From Vibrio ruber DSM 16370 (GTDB taxonomy: Bacteria; Pseudomonadota; Gammaproteobacteria; Enterobacterales; Vibrionaceae): a stretch of 64,000 nucleotides of DNA. Under the pieces are notes generated by a model. It ran no database searches, had not been told where the DNA came from, and was given only the letters and a program-made list of their open reading frames with translations. The stretch lies in assembly GCF_900163965.1 (NCBI RefSeq), contig NZ_FULE01000025.1:1-64000 (forward strand). The letters are read 5' to 3'. Shown here in pieces: positions 23,645 to 33,314 of the stretch; positions within the stretch are counted from its first letter, which is position 1; every line of letters starts with the position of its first letter. The position numbers were made by a program, and so were the translations under genes.

Positions 23645-26305
23645 CTATGATTCCTGACGCTGGATCCTGACGTGCCCGTTATCACCATCAATAATCAGCG
23701 TGTCGCCACTCTGAATCTGCTGCGTTGCCGTTTTCAGATTTACAACTGCCGGAATTCCGAATTCACGCGCCACAATACAGCTATGGGAGAGGGCAGAGCC
23801 GATATCGGTAACAACCCCTCCGGCCAGCGCAAATAGGGGCGTCCAACTGGCGTCAGTAAATTTTGCGACCAAGATTTCACCGGGTTGTAATTCTCCGGCT
23901 TGGGTCTGCAAGTCGGTAATCACCCGGGCTTTGGCGACAATTTGTCCGGGACTTGCGGCTAAACCTTTTAACTGATCCGGGTTATCGTTCGTTTCTGACA
24001 CTTTGATCTGTGGCGTATATCCCCCGATAATCGCCATCGGGGGCTCATCCGCATGAAGATTCAATAAATGCTGATGGCGGTTTCGATTAAGCAATTCGGG
24101 ATCAAACGCTTCATCGGTAGAAATCCGACCGGCGACATAATCACGAAAACGCTGAAAATCGATATAAGGCAGATCCTCACGGCACACAATGTTCTGTGCT
24201 TCCAAGCGTCCCAGCACTTCAAGAATAATTCGGCGATAGAACCATGTTTCGGTGATAAATGTCGGACGCGTTGCTTCGCGCCGCTCGGCCATCACACCAT
24301 AAAGTTTCATCAGCATTTTCAGCTTGAATCGTCCCGCAAAAGGCAGCCCGCTCAATAATTGTTCACTGTCCTGATTGCGAAGGCTCTCTGTCTCTTGTAA
24401 TTTCTTTTGTAAATCAACCGGATGCTGGATATACATCTTCATGACTTGTAACAAGTAACTTGGATCATCACGCCAGCGTGGAATACTTAATTCAAATTCT
24501 TGTCTTCCACGGGAGCCGAATTCAAACAAAAAGTCTTCAAACGGTCCGTTCCAGAAGGCTTGACCATCGGAATCTTTCTGCAAACGTTCGACCAGCTCAG
24601 TTGCTTCATATTTGTCAAAAAGCTGTTTCAACGGAGGTTGCTGATTGATCGTTTCAACCAGCTTAAGAATACCGAGGGTGACTTCAATCGTCCGTAGATT
24701 ATTCATCGACGCTTTGATGCGATTTTGCAGACCATTGCCTTTGTCGCCCAAATATGTCTCACAGGTTTCCGTTAATGCATCATACAGCGCAAAAGATTGC
24801 AGGAAGAAGGGCATATAAGCGGCACAACTTTCCAGAAAGTATTGATCCGCACGCTCTAATTCACGATTCAAATCGGCCAATGTCATTTTGCTGAAATCCA
24901 ATGCCAGAAAACGTTGTGTTTCTTGCTGACGCAGGGCGATCATGCGTTCAACGATTTTCGGTGCATGACGGACATTATGAACCTGCTGTTTAAGCCAATG
25001 CCAGGCACTTTTGGCATAATCCCATCCCTGAACGCCGGGACCATAAGGATTCTGATAGTGGGAAAAATCAATATCGTCGGTCGCATACCGCGTGGTAAAT
25101 TTCATCTCATCACGAGTCGGCGGACACTGTCTGAGCATGTGGGCTGAGCCGGAAATGTTCAGATAAACGTGCCCCTGAATGTAACCCATGTAGATCGTCC
25201 AGTCCGAGATATCTGCCATGCCCATTTTCTGAATCGCCGGCCCGTGAATATGTTTCTGATAATACTCACAAAATGACAGCCCCAGCGGGGTCATCAGCCC
25301 GGTCACAATTTCACCGGTATCCATCCGGGAAAACAAGGCGCCATCTTTCACAGACTGTCTGGATTCCCAAGGGTTTGCGTAAATAACGGTCGCTTCTTTT
25401 GCCTCGGTGGTGACCGGCCGAGCCTGCAGTAACCAAACTTTGTTATCTTTGACTGCCCATTCGATATCTAAATCTGTACCGTAAATTAACCGGGCCTGAC
25501 GCGCCAGATTGTTCAGCTCGCTCAAGTGTTCCGGTGTCAGGCTAGGTTTTTCTTGCAATGCTTCCGGGGTCGGAAGAATGGTGACTTGTCCCTTTTCGTC
25601 ACACTGGCAATAGTGCGGCTTATGGCGAATTTCCTGTGCGATCACGCTGCCGGTATTTTTGTCCAGTGTAAAGGTATCGGTCGTAACCTGACCGGAAACA
25701 ACGCCTTCACCCAGTCCCCAGCAACTATCGATAACAATTTGATCCTGATTGCCGGACAAGGGATCGCAGGTGAACATGACCCCGGCTGCATCTGCATCGA
25801 CCATCTCCTGTAAAACCACAGCAATTGCACTTTCACAGGCATGTCCTTGGCGATAAAGTGCAGCCCGATCAGCCCAAAGCGATGCCCAGCAGGAACGCAC
25901 TTTTTGCAGAACGTCTTGAATTCCCTGAACATGCAGATAAGTTTCATACTGACCTGCAAATGACTGAGATTGCCCGTCTTCATCCAGTGCAGAGGAGCGC
26001 ACCGCAATACGGGGGTTTTCACCCAGATTTTGATAGGCTTGCTGAATTGCCTGCTTAATCGGCTCGGGAATATCAGCATTTAAAATCGTTTCTCGCACCT
26101 GCGCCATTTCTCCGGATTCGAGCAGGGGGGCTGGCAGAGTTTCCCGTATAAACTGCTGATAAGCATCGGCAGTGACACAAAAAGCGACCGGAACGGGCAG
26201 GCCCGCATGAACCAAATGGTTCAGTGAATACCCTTTACCGCCTAAATGTTGATGAGCCAGTTGCTGATCACCGGAGATCCCGACGACGATATGTGCATCC
26301 GTCAT
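23645..26305 (-). CDS. pigC: PigC, ATP-dependent MAP-MBC condensing enzyme
   Basis: The 886-aa protein is related to phosphoenolpyruvate synthase / pyruvate phosphate dikinase. An N-terminal ATP-grasp domain (about 1-310) has [20 protein letters not shown] and DLDIEWAV. A middle domain is followed by a C-terminal phosphohistidine swivel domain with His841 in [18 protein letters not shown]. PigC joins MBC and MAP in the last step of prodigiosin synthesis. Its chain-length tolerance decides which prodiginines can form. It overlaps pigB by 4 bases (ATGA). The match in size, order and domain pattern to Serratia PigC (about 888 aa) is close. Confidence 0.95.
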   Translation of the reverse strand: MTDAHIVVGISGDQQLAHQHLGGKGYSLNHLVHAGLPVPVAFCVTADAYQQFIRETLPAPLLESGEMAQVRETILNADIPEPIKQAIQQAYQNLGENPRIAVRSSALDEDGQSQSFAGQYETYLHVQGIQDVLQKVRSCWASLWADRAALYRQGHACESAIAVVLQEMVDADAAGVMFTCDPLSGNQDQIVIDSCWGLGEGVVSGQVTTDTFTLDKNTGSVIAQEIRHKPHYCQCDEKGQVTILPTPEALQEKPSLTPEHLSELNNLARQARLIYGTDLDIEWAVKDNKVWLLQARPVTTEAKEATVIYANPWESRQSVKDGALFSRMDTGEIVTGLMTPLGLSFCEYYQKHIHGPAIQKMGMADISDWTIYMGYIQGHVYLNISGSAHMLRQCPPTRDEMKFTTRYATDDIDFSHYQNPYGPGVQGWDYAKSAWHWLKQQVHNVRHAPKIVERMIALRQQETQRFLALDFSKMTLADLNRELERADQYFLESCAAYMPFFLQSFALYDALTETCETYLGDKGNGLQNRIKASMNNLRTIEVTLGILKLVETINQQPPLKQLFDKYEATELVERLQKDSDGQAFWNGPFEDFLFEFGSRGRQEFELSIPRWRDDPSYLLQVMKMYIQHPVDLQKKLQETESLRNQDSEQLLSGLPFAGRFKLKMLMKLYGVMAERREATRPTFITETWFYRRIILEVLGRLEAQNIVCREDLPYIDFQRFRDYVAGRISTDEAFDPELLNRNRHQHLLNLHADEPPMAIIGGYTPQIKVSETNDNPDQLKGLAASPGQIVAKARVITDLQTQAGELQPGEILVAKFTDASWTPLFALAGGVVTDIGSALSHSCIVAREFGIPAVVNLKTATQQIQSGDTLIIDGDNGHVRIQRQES

Positions 26306-28371
26306 AGTGTTGCTCCTGCTAAAGAATCTTCAGTTTGATGTTGAGATACGCTGGCCTCCGACTGAGGAGCAATCGCAGCATTTAGCCGTTGTTTGACTGC
26401 TTTGGATGTCTTCAGGCCAGAGAAAATCGCCCCTTCAATGTTTCCGATTCCGGCACTGTCCTGGTTGGCAAATTGAATACACTTGAATGGCTGGGCAGCA
26501 GTCTTGAAAATACCACGACTATGATGTCCTTTAATGGCTGTAACCAACCCGCCAGACCAGTGCCAAATTTTGATATCTTGAATCACATTCGGATTGATAC
26601 CGATATTGGTCAGCAGTTTGGAAATTTCAAAGTGAGTTTGTTTTTGCAGCGATCTGAATTTTCCATAAGCATCGCGACCTTTACGCTCAGGGCGTGTTGT
26701 AGGCATGAGTAGTGAAAGCACACCGACTTCAGCGTTGCTGTCAGGATCCATCCAGTTTGCGACCAGACAAGTGCCGGGTTTACACCAGTAATACGGTTCA
26801 TTCACTGAAGCGTGTTCAGGTTCGATCATATACCCGCCAAACGCATGACTGAGCACCGGTTTTGATAACAGCACGCTGGCCATATAATAATCTTCGTAAC
26901 AAATCGTCTGAATGGCTTCAACCTGAGACTGTGGTAAGTCTGGAACATGAGGAACAATAGCGCTTTTCTGTGCAGCCCAAATGACTTGACGTGTATTGAT
27001 CTGTATCGTCTGGCCACCAACCATGAGTTGTAATTCAGCATGCTCATCAGCAAGTTGATTGATGTTCTCCAAAGTCGTATCGGTCACCATCGTCACATTT
27101 GCTTTTGCATCAAGGTAACGACATAAACCTTCACCTAATCCGCCATTTCCTCCGGGCAGAGCCATGAGGTTGCCGCGTAAATAACCGATAAGGAAGTAAA
27201 GACCGGCATAGGCAGACACATCATTGAGATCAGAACATTCAACCCGAAGAGCAACCCGAATTGCATTTTCAACTAATTTGCCAAGAGAAACGGGTGGACG
27301 CAGGTGTTGGGGGAAATGGGTAATTTTTTCAGGTTCAAACAGATAAGTGTACAGAGAAATATTATCCAGCAGTTCCATTTCTTCCCGAGGCCAGCCACTT
27401 TCTTCACTCCATGGCACTTGAGGATAGAGCCGGGTTCCGGGAGCGAACCGATCAAGAAAACGATAAAGTTCAGCAAAAGTGGGATCACCAAGTTGTTTGG
27501 ATGAACTCACATAGGGTTTGCCAATAATGGCGTTAATAAACAGCTGGCAAGTGAGTCCCCATACTTCAGGCTTGAGCAGAAATGCCGGTTTTTTAAGAAA
27601 ACCAACAATCACTTCTCCCAGACAGCGCATCAATAGCATTGTATCGAAGAAAACCAACATGTCTTCAGCATTGGAGCGGTAACTTTTATCCATGCCGATT
27701 TTCTTCAGAATGTACATCATTTCAGAATCAGGGAGCGGTTCTTGAAAACAGACACCGCCGACAGGATGTTTAAGCCCCTGATAGGATTCATGGCGGGCAT
27801 TTCCTCCCAGAGATGCAGTTTTCTCGACGACTAAGACGCGTTCGTGATCAAATTCGCTGGCTGCAGTTAATCCGGCAATACCGCCACCAATGATGACAAC
27901 ATCGTAGGCGTCGCCATTTTGCAGTTGATCTGTCTGATTTGTAGTTGACGACTGAAGTGTCGAAAAATCTTGTGTAGGGAAGGGGCGAAATGCTGTTTTG
28001 CGGTGAAATTGATTACGGAGCATATACAGGGCAGCTAAAGCAAACACAGCATCGAGTAATATGACCTGAGGTTGTGAGCGGTGCAAAATGGTGACAAAAA
28101 CGACCATCATCAAAAGCTGACCATAAATAACCCATTTTGTCCAAGGTGGATTCAGCAACAAAACCAGACCTGAAATGAAAAGAATTGCACCGGAGAGAAG
28201 ATTAAAAAATTGGGCATGAGTACCAATCCAGGCTGAAACGCCTTCATACCAAGTTCCCTGATTTGCGACTGCTGCGATTTGAAGTTCTGCAACAACATTT
28301 TCAAACTGAGGGAAAAGTTTAGCAATGCCGGCAAGCATATATAGTACGGCGAAAATACGTTGAATTATCAT
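26302..28371 (-). CDS. pigB: PigB, membrane-linked FAD oxidase (H2MAP to MAP)
   Basis: The 689-aa protein begins with about 120 residues of DoxX-like membrane segments (around 1-20, 55-75, 80-98 and 105-120). From residue 157 it continues as an FAD-dependent amine-oxidase/phytoene-desaturase type enzyme with the dinucleotide motif [14 protein letters not shown] (GGG at 162-164). PigB oxidises H2MAP to MAP. It is the first gene of the operon here; in Serratia pigA precedes it. The start has GAGGT 10 nt upstream. Upstream lies AT-rich DNA without a gene, so the operon promoter must be in that region. Confidence 0.93.
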   Translation of the reverse strand: MIIQRIFAVLYMLAGIAKLFPQFENVVAELQIAAVANQGTWYEGVSAWIGTHAQFFNLLSGAILFISGLVLLLNPPWTKWVIYGQLLMMVVFVTILHRSQPQVILLDAVFALAALYMLRNQFHRKTAFRPFPTQDFSTLQSSTTNQTDQLQNGDAYDVVIIGGGIAGLTAASEFDHERVLVVEKTASLGGNARHESYQGLKHPVGGVCFQEPLPDSEMMYILKKIGMDKSYRSNAEDMLVFFDTMLLMRCLGEVIVGFLKKPAFLLKPEVWGLTCQLFINAIIGKPYVSSSKQLGDPTFAELYRFLDRFAPGTRLYPQVPWSEESGWPREEMELLDNISLYTYLFEPEKITHFPQHLRPPVSLGKLVENAIRVALRVECSDLNDVSAYAGLYFLIGYLRGNLMALPGGNGGLGEGLCRYLDAKANVTMVTDTTLENINQLADEHAELQLMVGGQTIQINTRQVIWAAQKSAIVPHVPDLPQSQVEAIQTICYEDYYMASVLLSKPVLSHAFGGYMIEPEHASVNEPYYWCKPGTCLVANWMDPDSNAEVGVLSLLMPTTRPERKGRDAYGKFRSLQKQTHFEISKLLTNIGINPNVIQDIKIWHWSGGLVTAIKGHHSRGIFKTAAQPFKCIQFANQDSAGIGNIEGAIFSGLKTSKAVKQRLNAAIAPQSEASVSQHQTEDSLAGATL
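27977..27984 (+). promoter_or_regulatory. KOPS-like motif GGGAAGGG
   Basis: A second match to GGGNAGGG, again on the plus strand and pointing right at the dif-like site 2.5 kb away. Confidence 0.45.
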
Positions 28372-28578
28372 TCGATAGTTACCTCTATAAAGCCTATTTT
28401 AAGAGCAATAATCACGGATTATCACTCGAAGCGGACAACTCATCGGGTGGGTAACTTACCTTATTCCTGAAACCATCGATTCAACAAATCACATGATGCT
28501 ATCAATAACCGTTGAAAGACGGTAAATCTGGTTATTCAGTTCGTTATATCTTCAACAAGCTTTAAAGTTTAAACAGCA

Positions 28579-28617
28579 CTCAACCTTACATCTGTATATA
28601 TCAGATGTAAGGTTGAG
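28579..28617. repeat. Perfect 16-bp inverted repeat, 7-nt spacer, upstream of pigB
   Basis: CTCAACCTTACATCTG at 28579-28594 and its exact complement at 28602-28617 surround TATATAT. It lies about 208 bp before pigB. There is no T-run on either side, so it is not a typical terminator. It may be an operator or a structured leader. Confidence 0.9.
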
Positions 28618-29723
28618 ATGATGATAATGCTGATAAAATAAAGCCCATTAGCCTAGCCCCGACGTTGTTATAATTATTTGCTCAAAAAAACACGTAATGA
28701 TAAATATGTAAATATAGTTTTTTTGAAGCTATACCTCGATTTTCATTTTTATAATTAGCCATTGTATATTGATGGCTATCTGAAGTCATTTTATAAAGCA
28801 ATAAGGTTAAACTTTTAAGTCAAAGAATCTTATTTAATTAAAATTCTTGTTCTTTGTAAAAATAGAGTTACCACATAATCCGAGAGGCTATCAAGATAGA
28901 AATTTTAAGGTGAATATTTTCGCAACAATAACTAAGTGTTTTTTATCAATAAAAATCAATAGGATAATGCTTTCATTTCATATTTGGAAATATTTATTGA
29001 AAATTTCAACATGAGATTTACTTCTCAAAATCTCAGGAAACAAGAATTAAGTTTTGCACTTCATGTTGAGTCGGTATTTGTTCTATTTATTTGATTGATA
29101 TCTTATTTATATCAGCATTTAAGTGACAGAATTGTGAAAAATAAAATAGAGCTTATACTTTAACAGATAAATTGTAGACGAAAAAATGCATTTTGCGAGA
29201 ATTACTCCAATGAAAATTGTTGATACACTATCAGGGAGAAAGTATGTTAAACACAAAAGCAATAGTTTACATTTCTATCAAAATAAGTACATTGTTATTT
29301 AAGGTTATTTAAAATAACCACTAACCAATAATCAAAAAAATATAAGATAAATCCCTCCATAGATAGAAGGAAAATACCTAAGGTCTTCATTCAGATTTTG
29401 GGTGAGAAGCTATCCGTGGATTAATTCAATATTTATTATTTTTGTCGAAGTATTTGTGTCTATTTTGGAGCAATTACTCCAGAAATTGAAAGTGAGAAAT
29501 ATTAGAAAAGGCAGTTTTTAGTCAGGCTAAAAACACCACTTAAATACCAGAATAGAAGCCTTACAAGATATGTAAATAACGTAAAATTTCAGATACAGAT
29601 ATCAGCCAGAAGGCATAGATGAGATAAAGATAACCGTCGGTGACTTGTGGAGAAATTCGTTCAAAAGGAAAAGAAAATAGTGAATATGTAGAGATATGAC
29701 TTAAGTTAGTTAGCAGCCAATTA

Positions 29724-29765
29724 CTCAAGAACACAACTCAGCAGATATGAACATTAATGTATATA
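29724..29765 (+). repeat. 42-bp direct repeat, copy 1
   Basis: It shares about 33 of 42 positions with the copy at 30064-30105, exactly 340 bp away. The shared parts are CTCAAGA, ACAACTCA, ATATGAA and GTATATA. It precedes the frameshifted small peptide region. Confidence 0.75.
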
Positions 29766-29929
29766 GATATACTCAATATGATAAGCAAAATTTTTGTATA
29801 TCAGTTAGAATTAACAGGATGCGGAGCTCGCTGAACCTCTTTCTATGCTAACGGCCCCAAAATGAAGATGAAGCAAGCGGTAAGACTTAAGGCTACGGCC
29901 GTATGCAAGTGAAGGAAAAGCAATTAGGC

Positions 29930-30041
29930 ATGAAAGACGTTACAAAAAATTCTTATCGGAGTCGCTGCTGCTGTTGCTGGGGCGTATACCATCAAATTGC
30001 TATCAAAAGCAGTAACACCTGATAGATATATTGATGTATAG
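29930..30041 (+). pseudogene. Small hydrophobic peptide gene, apparently frameshifted at an A6 run
   Basis: From the ATG at 29930 the frame reads MKDVTK and meets six A residues at 29944-29949. In the next frame the sequence continues ILIGVAAAVAGAYTIKLL and ends DRYIDV with TAG at 30039. Five or eight A residues would join the two parts into a peptide of about 36 aa with one membrane span. It is either a decayed gene, a gene read by slippage on the A-run, or a sequencing error. Copy 1 of the 42-bp repeat lies about 165 bp upstream. No homology is recognised. Confidence 0.4.
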
Positions 30042-30063
30042 GTGATGTTAATACAGGCTAGCT

Positions 30064-30105
30064 CTCAAGAATACAACTCAGACAATATGAATCATTGTGT
30101 ATATA
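30064..30105 (+). repeat. 42-bp direct repeat, copy 2
   Basis: It ends 22 bp before the start codon of the 62-aa membrane protein gene and contains TATATA, so it probably includes promoter or leader elements. See copy 1 at 29724. Confidence 0.75.
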
Positions 30106-30127
30106 AAAACATTTAGAGGGCACAGTA

Positions 30128-30316
30128 ATGAAATCATATCTTATGGATCGAATGAAGCTACTTTCGTTAGCCTTATTATTTGTGTCTATCATGGTTCTGG
30201 ACAGTGTATATCTTCATAACTATATCAAAATTGCTTTGGCCTGTGCTTACGGCCTTTATTTGATATTGAGTATTTATTACAAGATAAAAAACCGTAATCA
30301 GAACCCGCCAACATAG
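30128..30316 (+). CDS. Small two-span membrane protein, function unknown
   Basis: The 62-aa protein has two hydrophobic segments (about 11-27, LLSLALLFVSIMVLD, and 31-50, YIKIALACAYGLYLILSIYY). The short tail is basic and polar, KIKNRNQNPPT. GAGGG lies 9 nt upstream of the ATG. The stop codon sits inside the stem-loop of a terminator, so the transcript is compact and monocistronic. These features argue for a real gene although it is short. It lies between the pig operon and the dif-like site. It might be a phage relic, a toxin-like or a regulatory small protein; nothing decides between these. Confidence 0.6.
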   Translation: MKSYLMDRMKLLSLALLFVSIMVLDSVYLHNYIKIALACAYGLYLILSIYYKIKNRNQNPPT

Positions 30317-30326
30317 GCGGTTTTTT
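30302..30326 (+). terminator. Terminator of the 62-aa membrane protein gene
   Basis: CCGCC (30305-30309) pairs with GGCGG (30316-30320) around AACATA, followed by six T residues. Confidence 0.85.
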
Positions 30327-31061
30327 CTTATTCAGCAAAAAATAAGAACTGATGATTTCGGGTGTTAGGGCGCTGAGTTTTCATCTAACACTCAATATCT
30401 GAGGAATGATGTGAATGATTGCTATGAATGTATCAATTAGGGGGTGAGAAGCGTTAACGCATTGAATAGTCTCGAAGTCGTCCCGAATATTATATTTAAC
30501 ATAATATATATAATACGCACTAATATTGTAGGTAGATAAAACACTGTAATGCCAGTTTACATACAATTCAATCGAGCTCACTGGCTCTAGCCCTTGTGAC
30601 TGAGTTCAATGATTGGTTCGCCAGCGACTTGTACCGAAACAAAACCGGCAACGATTTAAGTGCCTGCCAGCAATCAATATATCCAGATATCCATCAAAAT
30701 TTATCACCGATAATTGCCTTGGCGCTCTGTTTAAGTCCGTATTTTCCCAGAGATATACCCAAACCATACCAGTAAAATCATCCGCGGCCAGCGCTGTGAT
30801 GACAGCGATTCAACTCGCACACATACCATTTTTTCCATCAGCACGGGATAACTGCTTCGTAGCTTTTCATGGTTCATATGGGTTTTTCTGAGCTTAAGTT
30901 TGTCAGTTGTTCCTCCTCGGACTTGGTGATTTTATGGTTATGGGAACTACTGTCTGTTTTTTTTGTATGTTGATGTGATGATTTGTTTTTTAACTATTCA
31001 TCTAGTTATAGTGTATTAGCATGTAATAAAATCTAGCTTTGCTGTACGATTTACAGCAGTT
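30327..31061. other. Gene-poor stretch around dif, with a possible degenerate coding remnant at 30560-30900
   Basis: Apart from the dif-like site no convincing gene is present. Between about 30560 and 30900 base composition is more gene-like. The plus strand gives VTEFNDWFASDLYRNKTGND and a later in-frame tail. The minus strand gives SLGKYGLKQSAKAIIGDKF, then a stop, then more open frame. This looks like a broken gene, perhaps of a mobile element, but I do not recognise a family. A 92-codon frame at 30613-30891 is not convincing. Confidence 0.4.
30494..30521 (-). other. dif1-type XerC/XerD recombination site (chromosome dimer resolution)
   Basis: Read on the minus strand, the 28-bp site has a XerC arm AGTGCGTATTA, a 6-bp centre TATATA and a XerD arm TTATGTTAAAT. 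Both 11-bp arms equal those of V. cholerae dif1 as I remember it; only the centre differs. It lies in gene-free DNA. matP, matS sites and KOPS motifs nearby support a terminus location. This is the site where XerCD resolves dimers and where filamentous phages such as CTX-phi integrate in V. cholerae. Confidence 0.9.
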
Positions 31062-32897
31062 TTACCTGTCTCTTGCGTGTTTGATTTCTGAGGTTGCACA
31101 GCTCAAACGTCCGACAACCTGACAACGTCCACGGTCTTTGGCTTCATATAACCCTTGGTCGGCTTCATTCAATAACTCAGCGACAGAGTCTTTGCCAAGC
31201 GACGAACTGACACCTAAACTAATGGTCACTTGGCCGGTCAATCTGAAATGGTGTTGCGCGACAATATTGCAAAGTTTATTAGCTATATGAAATGTTGTTA
31301 AATAATCCGACTGAGGACAAATAACGACAAATTCCTCACCACCCCAGCGACCAATTTCATTCGGTTGATTCAGAGATTGTTTCAGCAGTCGGGTCATTTC
31401 AATCAAAGTATTATCACCAACCAAATGGCCATATTCATCATTAATGGTTTTAAAATAATCAATATCAATCAGAATGATGGAGAATTCATGGCCTGATTTT
31501 CGTGACTGCTCGAGATATTCTCTCATTAACTCATCAAGTTTCATCCGATTATAAATACCGGTTAATGGATCTCTTTCAGCCATTCGCTCGACTTGCTTAC
31601 GGTCGGTTCTGTCGGTAAAAATGGCCATATATCCCGTCAAATTCTGGAGTTTATCAAACCTCGGGATAATTGATGTATGCAACCACAGTTCGTCGCCACT
31701 ACGTGTTTGACTATGGAGCTCACCTTGCCACTGTTTCCCGGGTAACAGTGTTCTAAACATTGAAAAAGAAACTTGGTTTACTACAAGTGAATCGCTGAGC
31801 ATACCGTAAGATTGTCCGAGTAAGTCATTTTTTGTATAGCCGGTTAATTTTAAAAATGCATCATTGCAGCGCAGAATCAAACCTTGTCTGTCGGTGAAAA
31901 TCACTGGAATATATTGATCGATGATATTAAGACTTGCCTGATTTTCTAATTGGTTGAACATTATCTTACGGTACCACATGATTAATGTGCCGACCAGAAT
32001 TGAAAAAGTAATCACAGCCATGACTGCTGCAATCACTAACAGATTTTTATCAGTGTGATAAAGCGTCTCCCCTCGCATTCTGTATACCAGTGTCAATTCA
32101 TTATGACTGGAGACCAGATGAGATAAACTAAACGTCGTAAATCCGGAGGCTTTCCACATCGCTAAAGTTGTCGGCAGAGATGTCAGATGAACTTGCTGGG
32201 GATCAACACTTCTGTCATTTGAGTTTCGATTCGCATATAAAATCTGACCGTGTTTATCCAGCAAATAAATGTCTGCATCCGGCTGAAAAAATAGGTGTTG
32301 CAAAAATTCAGTCATATCGAGGTTCACAACCAGCGCACCAAGCAGCCTTTCTTGCCTGAAAATCGGTAAGCCAATTTGCAGCACCAATCGTTGTGCTCTG
32401 ATTAAACCGGATTTCAGCATGATCTCAGAAAACCAAATGTCATTCGGTTTGGCGCGATGCAACGAGTGAATACGAGGGAAAATGGCGAGGTGCTCAGACG
32501 ATAAAAAATCTATTTGAGTATTCTGTGCAATTGTCTTCACAAAATGGAGCAGTGAGTTGCCGTTTTTGTTCAGAATATCCAGCTGTTCAATCGCGGGAAA
32601 ACTCTGTGTAAGCTGCTCAATCATGGCACGAAGAAAGAACTGATTATCAGGCTCTGAACGGATCAGATAATCATGTAGAACCTCGCTTTTTTGTAGCGGC
32701 TGAAGCGAATGTCTCACCTGTTTCACATAGAGTTCAGCATATTTTTCGACACCGGAAAAGAAAGCCCGAGCATGATTATCTACAATGGTATCTCTTTGAT
32801 TCTGCAATGTAATCAAAATAAAAGATACAGAGGCCATCGAGAGAATGACCCCAAAAATGAAGTATATATACTTCACATATGTTTTTGACAGAACCAT
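31062..32897 (-). CDS. Membrane diguanylate cyclase with periplasmic sensor, PAS and GGDEF domains
   Basis: The 611-aa protein has these parts in order: a membrane span (about 8-28); a large periplasmic double-CACHE-like sensor (about 35-280); a second span (about 286-310); a PAS domain (about 325-440, with FTDRQGLILRCNDAFLKLTGY); and a GGDEF domain with an intact active site GGEEF at 519-523. It should make c-di-GMP in response to a periplasmic signal. The RxxD inhibitory site five residues before GGEEF is replaced by NQPN, so product inhibition may be lost. It is monocistronic and reads towards dif. The ligand is unknown. Confidence 0.88.
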   Translation of the reverse strand: MVLSKTYVKYIYFIFGVILSMASVSFILITLQNQRDTIVDNHARAFFSGVEKYAELYVKQVRHSLQPLQKSEVLHDYLIRSEPDNQFFLRAMIEQLTQSFPAIEQLDILNKNGNSLLHFVKTIAQNTQIDFLSSEHLAIFPRIHSLHRAKPNDIWFSEIMLKSGLIRAQRLVLQIGLPIFRQERLLGALVVNLDMTEFLQHLFFQPDADIYLLDKHGQILYANRNSNDRSVDPQQVHLTSLPTTLAMWKASGFTTFSLSHLVSSHNELTLVYRMRGETLYHTDKNLLVIAAVMAVITFSILVGTLIMWYRKIMFNQLENQASLNIIDQYIPVIFTDRQGLILRCNDAFLKLTGYTKNDLLGQSYGMLSDSLVVNQVSFSMFRTLLPGKQWQGELHSQTRSGDELWLHTSIIPRFDKLQNLTGYMAIFTDRTDRKQVERMAERDPLTGIYNRMKLDELMREYLEQSRKSGHEFSIILIDIDYFKTINDEYGHLVGDNTLIEMTRLLKQSLNQPNEIGRWGGEEFVVICPQSDYLTTFHIANKLCNIVAQHHFRLTGQVTISLGVSSSLGKDSVAELLNEADQGLYEAKDRGRCQVVGRLSCATSEIKHARDR

Positions 32898-32981
32898 GGC
32901 ATTGTTCTTATTCCTTATTTAAGCCATATAAAAGCTAGCTCATAATCAAGGAATTGCAAACAAAAGTCAGGTTTATCGCAT

Positions 32982-33299
32982 TTAGTGTTTCTTTTTTTTC
33001 TCGATGCCCGATTTCTTCAGGCCGTTGAAAGGAAAAACATTGCGAATTCGTTGTTGAATACTCTTTGGTACCGACGGCGAAAATTTGAGTCGAATCCCCT
33101 CTCGGCGCTGGTAAGCTTTCAGGTATCCATTAAACGGAGAATGGTGACCAATTTCAGTCAAATTATGCTTTAACGTCACTGGTAAATGACCTTTCACTTT
33201 GACTAACTGCCCGCCTTTAAAATGAACGTACAACACGGGTCGATCGAGAACAAGCAACCAGAAAATCACAATCGCAGCAATGATTATGATGTACATCAT
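32982..33299 (-). CDS. DUF3634 family small membrane protein
   Basis: The 105-aa protein has one N-terminal membrane span (about 3-22, MYIIIIAAIVIFWLLVLD), then a basic cytoplasmic part ending in a lysine-rich tail (KKKKH). It resembles the DUF3634 proteins found beside matP in vibrios. Its start is 15 bp after the matP stop, so it is probably cotranscribed with matP. The function is unknown. The family name is from memory of the sequence style and location. Confidence 0.75.
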   Translation of the reverse strand: MMYIIIIAAIVIFWLLVLDRPVLYVHFKGGQLVKVKGHLPVTLKHNLTEIGHHSPFNGYLKAYQRREGIRLKFSPSVPKSIQQRIRNVFPFNGLKKSGIEKKKKH

Positions 33300-33314
33300 A
33301 ATATAACCTCTTGA

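Larger units (their letters stand above)
28372..30127. other. 1.75-kb AT-rich region without a recognisable long gene, upstream of pigB
   Basis: This stretch is visibly richer in A and T than the pig genes and is closed by stops in all frames. It must hold the pig promoter. It contains a perfect 16-bp inverted repeat (28579-28617), a short peptide frame with a good ribosome site at 29244 (22 codons), the repeated phrase AATTACTCCA around 29200 and 29472, one copy of a 42-bp repeat and a frameshifted small membrane peptide near 29930. No acyl-CoA dehydrogenase (PigA) remnant was visible to me. Confidence 0.7.

Noticed and set aside
28595..28601. Inverted repeat at 28579-28617 as a rho-independent terminator
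   Set aside because: No T-run on either strand after the stem.
28372..30127. A decayed pigA
   Set aside because: No frame or short segment resembling an acyl-CoA dehydrogenase was visible on either strand; a translated search would be needed to exclude short remnants.
30381..30581. A 66-codon minus-strand frame spanning the dif-like site
   Set aside because: It covers the dif sequence, is rich in Tyr/Ile from AT-rich DNA and has no ribosome site.
30613..30891. A 92-codon plus-strand frame near dif
   Set aside because: No ribosome site, no domain, poor amino-acid pattern, and competing broken frames on both strands; described instead as a remnant.
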